From contig OY540822.1 of assembly GCA_961205875.1 (NCBI GenBank), forward strand, positions 14,386,501-14,450,500: DNA of 64,000 nucleotides, written 5' to 3'. Below, piece after piece: positions 43,401 to 55,400 of this stretch. The DNA comes from Sialis fuliginosa (lineage: Eukaryota > Arthropoda > Insecta > Megaloptera > Sialidae). Both the position numbers and the translations under genes were made by a program. The notes under the pieces were generated by a model. The model was not told the DNA's origin and did not search any database. It worked only from the letters and a program-made list of their open reading frames with translations. Numbering within the stretch: the stretch's first letter is position 1; each line of letters opens with the position of its first letter.

Positions 43401-46400
43401 TACCTACATCGTGTGCTTGGAACAAGCTTGGGAAATCATTGCAATTAATGTTTTAGTAAACACTCAAGCTATTCAAAAGCTATTGCATTTAGCTTTTGTA
43501 GTGGGCTTGCAATTATTAATTCAGTTTATGTTACCTTTTTAATTTAATTGTAAACAAAATAAGGGAAACTCGACTTACAGTACATTTCATGAAATTAGAA
43601 AATCATACATGTGATTTTAATTGCATATAAAATATATGTATGTACTTATATTGCCTCAATTTTTGTCAAGGTTGGGGGGGGGGAGATAATCTATTGATGT
43701 TTTCTTCAATATTTTTCTAATTATAATTTTAGCGTAAATCATCATTTTAACGTAAAGAGTGTTTTGTCGCTCCCCCTCCTTTGCATATTATTCGATTATT
43801 TAAATCTTATACAAAAAGAAATTTTACAAACATTAATATTAATATTTTTTTCGTCGTCCGTGGCTTCTCTCTTTGAATACAAAGTGATTTCAAATATAAA
43901 AAGTTAAATATTCCTGCTGGCAACCGTATTATATTGAATATATTTTTCGCCAACTTTTGATGAAATTATACCTTTATTTTAAAATCTTGTCATACTTCAA
44001 AATTGAAGTTTAAAGTATAAACGTAAATAAAATCAAATTTAACTTCCTGTTTTTCACAGATCGTATACAGGGTTGGTGGGAAGTAAAACCCCCCCTTAAT
44101 TTGTTTACCTAAATATTAATTAGGTGTAAAAAGAATTCAATCGAATTTCTAAGTTATAAAAAAGTTATTTTTTATATCATTATATATATATTATTATCTA
44201 TATATATTATTTTTATATTGATATTGATTACTAGCGATTTTTCCGCGGCTTCGCCCGCGTTATATACATTTTTATGACCATATATGGACACTTATACAAA
44301 AATGTCATTTTTGAGTTATGAATGCAGTTTCAAGTTTTGCTCATATTAAATAAAAGTTGCAAATATAAGTAATATTAACAAGTTTTTTTGTTAGTAATAA
44401 CTAATGTTATATTTAGTATAATAAAGAGAGTATATTTTATGACACAGATAAAATAATTTTATGATTTTGTTATTAAAACATTAATTTATCCTAATGATGC
44501 TATAATCTAGTTTATTCATCAGATGTTACTTCTAGGGTCTAGATAATTATATAATCACTCATAATACTTGTCTAAATTTAAGCTGTTATTAATATTAAAT
44601 TATTGAATTCTCTGATAAAAAATCTTCGTATAAAATTAATTTTAAGTTCTTCACTAACCAAAAATAACATTAGTATACAATAATCGATAATATAAAATAT
44701 AATTTAAAAGAACAACTAAGAAAACAATAAGAATATAGGGTCATTAAATTTTCAAAGATGAAATTTTCAGTGAAGTTTAAAGTTTGAAGTTTGAAAATTT
44801 GTCATCGCGATCATGTAAAAATATTAGTTTTCATGAATTTCCACAGACACTTATGGAAGTTATCATCGAAAAACCTTGGGCATAACTTAGAAGTCGATGC
44901 TATCTTGAATATTAAAATAATAACAGTGTGGTATCAACATACATACATAAATTGACAACATATTTTAACTCTTATTATTTTCTTATAAAATATTTCAATA
45001 TCTACCAGCTTTTCTTCCTTCTTTCAACAATTTAAATGTTAATGACTATTAAATACATACATGAAAATTTTAATAACTATATTCAACGCCGGTTTTTTCA
45101 AATAAAAATTATTGCATTGTATTTTTTTCGTTTTGAATTATCTTTCAAACTCGACCGAATATAAATGCATTTGTAATAGCGAGAGATTCATTTGTTTTTT
45201 GATTGGCTAGCAACGTGCTATTTTTCTCATAAAATACAGCATAAACTTGAACTTTATGTATAGAAGATATAATAGAAAATAGGATGTGGTACATGGAGAG
45301 TATGTATAACATCTCTACATACGTAAATTTGTTCCTTTGCTTTGGACTTGAGGGAAAATTTCACGCTTACATAATATACTATTTATTATTATTATTTGTA
45401 ATAACATCTCAATTAATAGAAAATATTGTTTTCACCTCGATTTGCAAATATTGCATTAAGTTTTTATTATAATTCTTAAATGCTATTGTATAAGTCCCGT
45501 ACAAACATATTATTTTTTAATCAGAAGTCTCATAACCGAAATAGTTCTAACTAGGAAAAAAGTAATCTCTTTTTGTACTCCCCCCTCTGTGGTGATGCCC
45601 TAGGCAGATAGTAAAAATTGTTTCAACTCTCCAAATTTTGGTTTCAAAATACCAAAAACTTCCGAAATCACCTTTTGTTGACGAATGTTGTAAAACTTAT
45701 AGCCCTTAATGAAAAATAACGTGATAATTGTCAATCCCTTTGAGAAGCATTACCCTTAGGTTAAGGACCACTGTTCTAAATGATAAAGCACAATAACAGA
45801 CTACACTAACAATATTTAGTATTCTTTGTTGCAGAGTGTGGTAGATGTTTGCCAAAATAAACAACACTGTAAGTTTCATCCTTCGACGAAGACCTTCATG
45901 GGGGACCCTTGCCCAGGTATGAGAAAATATGTGGAGGTTGCCTACAAATGTCGACCATGTAAGTACCACCTTACGTTTTTTTTTATAAATAACAATTAAT
46001 TTATTAAATCGATCTTCAAATTGATATTTGTATTGCATGTATCTGAAACAATATTGAATTCCCTATGTAGTGTAGCTATAAGCATTGATTTTTAACAAGT
46101 ATTCCACGAAATAATGCAAATTCTAATAGAAAGAAACGACTGTTTTTAAAATACAATAAGGTTTCTTTTTACGCGGATTTGAAGTTACGTGGTGTGATTT
46201 TCATGCAAATTCAAGGCGAGTGAGGTATCTAATAAAAGCTGACAAAACGAGAAATTTAAATACGTAAAGGTTTTGTTATTATTAAAATGTTCGTTTAACA
46301 AGATTTCAAAAAATTATCATGAAAAAATATAAAAAAATTAAATAAATAAAATTGAAAAACAAACGTATTTTATTTTAAGTTTTACATCAATTTTCTATAC

Positions 46401-49400
46401 GATTTTCGATCTATTTTATGCAATGTCTTTTTTAAGCGATGTGGAACGTTTCTACCGCGTTAAAAGAGACCTTCTGTATATGAATTTAGACATGTCAATT
46501 AAGGACGTTTATTGGTAATAGAATGTTACACATTTTGATCTTGAAAATAAAAATAAAATGCACAAGGGTCTAGAAATGTAATGTGTACTAATGGCATCTA
46601 TTATTTTCCATAGATGAGTACATACAGAAAGTAGTGTGTGAAAATGATGTGATACAACTCAAGTGCGATCCATATTTCCGAATAGCCGTGCATTCTGCCA
46701 GTTATGGAAGGACTAAGTACGAAAGTGTATATTGCCCGCAACCGCAAGGAGTTGCTGAAGAAAGTGAGTATAATTTCTACATTACACTTCCAAAGATCTG
46801 TTCACTGTATACAGGTGATTACAAAGTAAGCAACGTTGATTCTACAACTTAATTAAGGGGTTACACCATAGATATAGAGAATGGACCACGCATCTGACTC
46901 GAGCAGAGTCGTGTCAAAAGAAAGAGATGGAAACAGGTTTGGAATATACTTGTCCTTTTTTTAAACAGGAGTGTAACTATTTCATTAAGTATAAAAAAAT
47001 TTTATTAAAAGAAAAACAATTATTGATTTCTAAATAATATAAGTTCCGAATTTTTGACCCAATTTTAATATCTTGTTCTTCCGTTTTCGTAGCATCGTAT
47101 ATTTAAAATTTTGTTAAGTAAATCTTGTATGTGCTGTTTGTAAGTGCAATCCACCTCATCATTTTGTAGCAACCACATAAGAATTGATTTAAAACTATTT
47201 TTTATTAATATATATTTAATATTTTTGGTAGCAAAAATGTTATTTTCCCGGAATATCCATTCATAATTTTCAATTGATGTTTTTTTTTAAATTTCCTCGA
47301 TGAAATATGAACCATTATAGTATGTTTATTGTTTATATTATTTACTTTTCTAATAAAAAACTTATTGCACAAAAATCACAAGATAGATATACAAAAATAT
47401 ATCGAACAGAAATACTACCCTGAACTATAGTAAGCTACCAATCAGATTCTTAGAAAAAGAGATAGATATAATCCAAACTACATTGCATCTCTCTCACTTT
47501 TTGAACAGATGTTACAACATTGTGTTAATACAGAATGCACTGTCCATTCTCTATGTCTATGGGTTACACTACTCTGAGATTTTCAGAAAATTAATTATTT
47601 TTTTGTTTTATTGTGTACAAAGTAGCATAGGCTGCCAAATTTCATTAATATCTATTCAGTGGTTTAGCCGTGAAAAGGTAACAGACAGAGTTTCTTTCGC
47701 ATTTATAATATTAATATTAATAGCATGGATCTGACAAGATAATTTTGATAATTCGATATTTTTCAATTCTAATTTATATGAGTTGAACTGAAATACTGCA
47801 ATATAGTATAATTTTTATAAATAAAAATGCTCTAACCTTTTTTGTTGTGCAGCGAACCGATTATTAATTTTTTTTTAATTCACATGTATTACATTTAATT
47901 ATATTTTGTATCTATATAAAAAATTACACATCTCGTACATGATAAATTATTTTATAGTCAGATCTCTCTTTGATAAAAAATTCTACGAAAATAAATAATT
48001 TAAAAATTATCAAACCTTTTAGCATTATTAAAATTCTATTTTAACTAATAGTTTTTACTCAATAGGTACTCTAAACTCAATTCATTTTCAAATTAAGCCA
48101 ATAATAATGATGAAATGTAAAATGACAAAAATTAAAACACGAAGAGCAAAAATACATACGTGAACGTTTTGATCAGATTAAATAGTAAAAAACGCTACCC
48201 AATTTTGAAAATCATTGTCAGTGCAAATCAATTTAAACTACCGACACAATAATATAATTAACCCACTTTTATTTGAAATATAATTTTGTCCATAGCTGTA
48301 ACTGCCCTATTACTTTAGTATTTATATAGGTAATTAAATTTTTTAAATTCAATAGGTAAATACTTTTTAATTACATTTAAAATTAACTACATCAAAAATA
48401 CTGTTTAAATATTATTAAATGTATTCGATTATTATATTTGAAATTAAATTAAAATGTCGGAATCTCCCCCCACAAAATATTATACTAGCGTGTTACCCGG
48501 GGAGATAAATTTAATCTGTAATAAACATTGTTTTACTCGAAAATACCTCTCCGACAAAATATGCATATATTATACACCTAAATCTTCCTCGTGAAACACC
48601 CTCTCCATTTGTGAAAACCGGAATAAAATCCGTTCAGTAGTTACTGAGAAAATCGTGCACAGGCAAACAGACAGACGCAGTGAGGGGCTTTATTTTAATT
48701 TATGTATAGATGTATAGATTTTATATTTAAAATCAGACGTTCTTCTTCTCGAATATAATTTAATGCCTCCATCCCTCAACCCTTAAATATAGTAGCATAA
48801 AAAAGATAAGGTAATATCGATAGGTTTTTGTACATATAGTCGGCCGTAACCTTTTCCCGGCTAAACCGCTGAACCGATTTTGATGAAATTTGGCAGGGAG
48901 ATAGCTTGCATCTTGAGGAAGGACATATGCTAATTGATTAGATAAAAAAATACAAATTCCACGCGGACGAAGTCGCGAGTTAACAGTCAAAAATTCGTTT
49001 AAAATTCAGGTAATTATTTTGTGCAAAAACGCTCGGACACTTCGATTAGTATTTTTAGTTGCGGATTTTTGACATAAGAAAATTGTCTCAAGAAGAACAT
49101 ATACAGTCATTATTGATTTTTTTAAATGGAATATCCTATATATTATGCCATTTTTGAATTGTACGGTATATTCTGAACACTTGTAAAACATACTATATTT
49201 CTAAAATCAGCGGTTTTCGGAATAATGATGTTTGAAAATTGACATTTTGAAATACACACAAGTCAAATAAAATGTTTAAATTGAACAAATACACCTTGAA
49301 CTTTTTTTTAAAGCCAACAAAAACAACCTGGTACAATTCAAAAATGGTATAATATATAGGGTGTTCCAATCAATGATGACTGTATATGTTCTTCTTGAGA

Positions 49401-52400
49401 CAACCTGTATACAATTTTCTTATGCCAAAAAATGCACAACTAAAAATACTAATCGAAGTGTCCGAGCGTTTTTGCACAAAATAATTACTTATAATTTATT
49501 ATTATATTTTCTATAATAAAATAGACGTAGTTCTAATATACGTTAATTACGGGGCGAGTAAAATTCTGAATACATCCCTGCACAGAATACATATCCCACA
49601 ATCTATCGTACAAAATGGTTGAAACGCATCATCTAAATATAATTGAATAACAAACCCACCCCCAAACGGTGTTGACTTTGTTATTTGTGTGTCGCAGCCT
49701 GTTTGGTGAGTTACGCAACGGAAGCTGTGATGCATGTATGTCACGGAAAGCGACACTGCACCCTGGCGGCAGACGCGGCAACTTTCGGGAACCCGTGTCG
49801 ACCGGCATCTAGGATGTACCTAAAAGTCGTCTACACTTGCAGTAAGTACTTATATTATTCATATTACATATAAACTCAATTTGGACATTTGAAATGTACA
49901 GGTATTTCCTACCTTTACGAGTGAACTGTCACATGTTCGTAAATCGCGAAATAATTAAGCAATTAAATTAAAAGAAAATTCTTCTTCAATCAGAATTTGC
50001 TCTTATTTTGGACACGAAAATGGAAGTAAAAATAATGTTTTAATCGGTTTAGTTATGCGCGAAAAACATAGGCATGAGATTTATTCGTTTAAATTTACAT
50101 AAATTGAACATTTTTTCTAGTCCCTCGACATATCCTGAAGGATACATTCAACATCCAGTTAGAAGAAGATGAAATCGAAACGACTGCAACAATCCATGAT
50201 ATGGAAGCGGGAATAGAACAAAGTACGTCTACCGACAACTTGAAGAAATTAGTAGAACCGCCGATCTACTTACATCCTGACAATTCAACGGGAGATGCCC
50301 CTCTTGTAACCAGCACGGGAACGCCCTCTCACAGAAAAACAAAGAATAAATTTACTCCCCCTGGTGAGTACACAACAATTAAATCACAGTTTTTATGTTT
50401 GCTTTATTACGCCTTAAAAACACTTTATCTTTGATACCGAAAGGAAAAAACACTATTACGGTTTATAGCTGATGTTAGTGCCATTGTTGTTGTTTTTTTA
50501 GATAAACAATAGTTCATTTATTTAAGTACAAATATGACAACTGGTTTTTACTACCTTACATTTACATAATTAATTAATAGCGGATTTATATTTTTAAAGA
50601 GTTTTTTTCCTGCAATTAACTAATGTATTATTAAGAACATATTCTTTTTAAATATTTCTTAGAGAGAGCTCAGTTTTTTTCCCTTCAATCAACTAATGCA
50701 TCACTAAGACCATATTATTTTTAAATAATAATATTTTCTATTTGTATATTTTTTACAATTAGAGAGACTTTAGTTTTTACCTGCAATCAACTAATGTATT
50801 GTTAAGAACAGATTATTTTAAAAAATATTTTATATTTGTATATTTCTTAGAGAGAGCTCAGTTTTTTTTCCTTCAATCAACTAATGTATCACTAAGACGA
50901 TATTATTTTTTAATAATAATATTTTCTATTTGTATATTTCTTACAATTAGAGAGACTTTAGTTTTTACCTGCAATCAACCTATGTATTGTTAAGAACAGA
51001 TTATTTTTAAATAATATTTTATATTTGTATATTTCTTAGATAGAGTTCAATTTTTTTCCTGCAATCAACTAATGTATTATTAAGAACATATCATTTTTAA
51101 ATAATAATATTTTCTATTTGTATATTTCTTAGAGAGACTTTAGTTTTTAACTGCAATCAACTAATGTATTGTTAAGAACATATTATTTTTATATTTCTTA
51201 GAAAATATCATTTATAAAATTTTTTTAATATGTGCTTGACTAAATTTACCGGTAAGATTCTTAATAATGTTAAATCACAACTTCCAACTAAATTTTCCCT
51301 AATCAATCAATTAGTTTATAACTATTTCTTATTAGGCCTTATGACAGCAAAAGTTCCATACAAATCGGCTCAGTTGTTATCGTATCAAAAGGAAACAAAT
51401 AAACAGTTTTTTACGTTAGTTTTATTTTTTTCTTAAAAAGATTTTTATTTTCCCTTTTGAGTAGCGTATCATTGAAGTCCATGGTCAGATTCTGAAAATT
51501 TTAACGAAAAAAATCATCCAAAGTGTCCGAACATAGATAAAATATATATATTTTTGAAGTTGGTTAAAAATGGATTATATTTTATATATTTTTATTGTTT
51601 AATGAGTAAATTTTTAGCGAGAATAGTAAGGCCCATTTAAGCTTTCCTTACTACGCCCCTGGATTATAACTTCGGCACTTATGTGCTTGGATATCGCCAG
51701 TTGTCATCAACTACGTGTGCGACCTTTGTGGACAAATCTGTTACTCGCAAATTTTTAATTAGAATTAATACTGGACAGATGTTGACATTCTAAGTGAGCA
51801 GGTGTTCTACAACTTTAACTTGTATAGCTTCAACCACTGCTGGATCCATTACAAAAATACCACTAATTATTATATTAACAAAACTAAATGCAGACTTTCT
51901 CATACTTGGAAAAATGTGAAAAGATTCAAATAAATTAGAATTTCGCCGTGTGTATTTTAAAATTAGTAAATGTTTTCTATAATATACCGGTGGCGAAGCG
52001 TCCATGGAAGCAGGAGAAGCAGTGCTTCCCTTTCTTCATGGGTAAATTAATACAAATCTGTGTTTTCAGTTAATAAATAATTTTAAAAATATTATTAGAA
52101 TATTCGTCTTTATGCGCAAAAATAGCATTTAATATTAATTTACACGCTCAGTTATTAAACTATAATACCTCTACGCCTTATTTTCTTGTATTTTAGTCGA
52201 TATTTGTATGAAGAGTTGAGGTTCAAAGCAGGAAATTTCACCAAAAAATTTTGATTTTTTGATTTCGTTAAAAGTATGTTTATTGCATAGAAAACGACGT
52301 GAAAAGTTGTTTGGTTCAAACCGCAGGTCTGTATCTCAAACCGTTCTCGAGATATAGTCTCTCAAAGTTTTAGTTTTTTCAAATTTTTGGAGAAAAAAGG

Positions 52401-55400
52401 CCATAACTTTTGAACGCGTGATCGGAATTGATTTTAGTTGACGGATTTGAAATCAGCGTGTCAAAATCTATATAATGACATGTATAATACTTTAAAATCC
52501 GACAAAAAAATTTTCGTCAAAAATCGACATTTTTTTAAGGTATACCCCTTTGAATTTTTTCGATTTTTCGCGAATTTTTTTTTTTCGAGTTTTAAGGTAT
52601 TATACATGTCATTATATAGATTTTGACACGCTGATTTCAAATCCGTCAACTAAAATCAATTCCGATCACGCGTTCAAAAGTTATGGCCTTTTTTCTCCAA
52701 AAATTTGAAAAAACTAAAACTTTGAGAGGCTATATCTCGAGAACGGTTTGAGATACAGACCTGCGGTTTGAAACAAACAACTTTTCACGTCATTTTCTAT
52801 ACAATAAACATACTTTTAACGAAATCAAAAATTCGAAATTTTTTAGTGAAATTTCCTGCAGTGAACTTCAACTCGTCATACAAATATCGACTAAAATACA
52901 AGAAAATAAGACGTAGAATCATTTTGTTACTATATAAATATATAAGGATTTTTTTTTTAAAGTAAAAGCTTTTGAACTTAAGGTGTTTCATAACTAGTTT
53001 TTTAGATAATAGGAGGGAGAGGATTGACAAAATATGCTTCCCTTATTAAAAAATTTCACGCCCCGCCACCGTAATATACTTATTTCCGGTATTATAAATA
53101 TACATTTTTTTATTAATTACATACGCATATATTTGACTCCAATACTTGGTCAATATTCAATACGCAAAATTTCTCTCACTAATGAAAAATCGTAACATCG
53201 AGTCTGGAGTGAAAATTACAAGACGTTGTCCGCGATTCTTTATTTATCATGGGACAACGTCGTTAACTTCACAGCAGTTCGCTTGTAATTATATTGTTAT
53301 ATTTATATACATATATAGTATATATCATTTCCTATTTGTCGAAGTCGTTTTTTTATATCAACGTTTTTAATTCATTGCAAACACAATTTGAAATTCTTTA
53401 TTTTAAATTTTAACAGGACTGCCAATTTAATATGACCTATTAACGTACTGATACCAGTCTTGGATCATACCCCAATGTTGAACTCTTGTTTAATTTAATG
53501 TTCTTAATTAGAAATATTTGTTGATTGTTTACTGAATCATAATCTATAGACACTTAATTTGATTTATTATTATATTTTTTATTTGAATTTCATTATTTAA
53601 ACAGAATAAACAAATTACATGTTTTTTATATTTTTTTCCACTCTGTATAAAAATAAATGAAGTTGTATAAGTATTATGTAAAAACAATGTAGGTATCTAA
53701 TTACAACTGTTTTATATATTCAAAAATGCGTTAATTTGAAATCTTCTTTAATACCTGCTCTTTGAAAATTTCGCATAATGAAAAATATTCATACGATATG
53801 TGATATACATAAAAATTGTTCGAGTTGAAACTAAAATATTTAAATCGTTTTGGTATGAATTTATTTACGCTCGTGTGAATCAGCTTTTATAAAAATTGAC
53901 GCAATCTAGTTGAGTCTGTGTGGGAAGATATTCGTTACGATATTTACGTAAATTGAATTTTTAATTGATATTTTTAGTCAACTGTACTCGATTTGCATTT
54001 ACAAATTAAAAAAAGCTACATTCTTTTGTGGCATTGTATCATGTATTTGTAATCCGATTTTCATACATTTAAAATTTACTGCTAACGATTATATGTGAAA
54101 TACAAAGTTTAACACGCGTGGACTTAGTTGTTTTGTCTCCTGAATTTATACAGTAAAAATGATTGAAGGAAAACACCGTTTTACTTCCATGTTCAAGACC
54201 CGCACCCCCTTTTAAGCTATAATACATAAATAAAACAATATTTTAAAGATAACAATGGGAAAATAAAACCAGTTTCAGGCATTTTAAATAACCCTATACT
54301 TAAAAAAAAACATTATTAAATATAGTTTGTACAAATGTGACCGCGGGCCGCACAAAAGGGCGCGGCGGGCCGCATGTAGCCCGCGAGTCCTGATTTATAT
54401 TCATATATAAATAAAATATTTTTCAAAAAATTAATATTTAAAAATTATTTAAAAAGATAGAAAGAACATGGAAGTCATGTATTTCATTTTTTGCTCAGCC
54501 TGTAAATAAAGAAAATAAACAAGTCAAATAATATTAAAACCAACTACCTATCCTGTTCTACAAAAATTACGATAAATTGTAGTTGCAGCAATAAAATTAT
54601 GTTCTTTATTTGGTTGAGTTTATTGTAGCCTTGTATAATACACGGATTTTCCACTTTAACATAAGTTGCTATTTGTGCTGTTATATATTTTTATTTTCTA
54701 CTAACAAATAAAGCTCCGTGTTTCTTAGTGTCCTCCAGACACTAAAGGTGGAATCTACAGTTCTTTTTAAACAGTTTATTAACCACTATATATCCTAAAA
54801 CCCAGAATTTCCCAACCTTTTTTACGTAACGGCGCGGCGTAATATGTAATCAATTTATAACACGTATTATTTACATTACATTTCAGTCCGGCCGAAATTC
54901 ATGATTTTATTCCGGTTCCGGTTCCAATCGGAACCGGAACCAGAGATTAGCATTACATAGGAAATAATTTCTCTAAAATATTTCCATATTTTTTTACTCA
55001 TCCTGTATTGTCTGCTCCTTAATTTATTAATTCATATGTCATTTTTTGTAATTTTCTTCGTCATTTTTGTATTAAAATAGATTTTTGTTTCTTTATGCCA
55101 TAAAAGAAGAAATAACTGTTTTTTTTAATATTCATTATATTATTATAAAATCAACAGATCTGTGTTTTACTATAATAAACATTTTACAATGCTCTTAAGT
55201 TAATTATTTCGTTTAATTTGTTTAATTTGTCTCTGGTATTTATTCATATGAAAAGACTTTTTAAAGCACTTTAATATAATTACATTTATTCAAAATCTAC
55301 AAGAATTTTTCTTACATTATACAGATAAATAAGATAAGATATATATTTTTTAAGTATAGAAATTGCAATACCTATTATAAAAATATATAACCTACTAATT

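Larger units (their letters stand above)
8391..45819 (+). other. 37.4-kb phase-0 intron splitting SUEL domain 1
   Basis: Bounded by the weak donor gttggt at 8391 and the acceptor aatatttag at 45811-45819, with a ctaac branch-point-like motif just upstream (45806-45810). No exon of this gene is missing inside it: the family sequence AMQ-YSLLQ-SVV is continuous across the junction. It holds the listed repeats: hAT-like fold-backs (9574, 24842), hammerhead-like fold-backs (18791, 25946), three palindromic Tc1/mariner-like MITEs (23418, 34656, 41033), a SINE-like element (25441), a pogo-like MITE (28509), a tandem array (32157-34020) and several RTE-like tails. Between these, for example 12800-14200, 15200-18300, 35500-38100 and 42000-44000, I see only AT-rich sequence with isolated tips and homopolymer tracts. 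Confidence 0.85.
46764..49697 (+). other. Intron of 2,934 bases carrying RTE-like tails and a large-arm MITE
   Basis: Donor gtgagt, acceptor ttgtgtgtcgcag. It contains RTE-like tails at 47625-47720 (minus), 48483-48715 (minus) and 48825-48990 (plus), and the inverted-repeat MITE at 49011-49487. The stretch 46860-47600 shows only AT-rich sequence. Confidence 0.88.

Noticed and set aside
45706-46038. 110-codon minus-strand open frame
   Set aside because: It is antisense to eva-1 exon 2 and its donor; no recognisable domain.
52438-52649. Matching 62-codon frames on both strands, also at 9846-10057
   Set aside because: They mirror each other because the DNA is a palindrome of a hAT-like fold-back; not genes.
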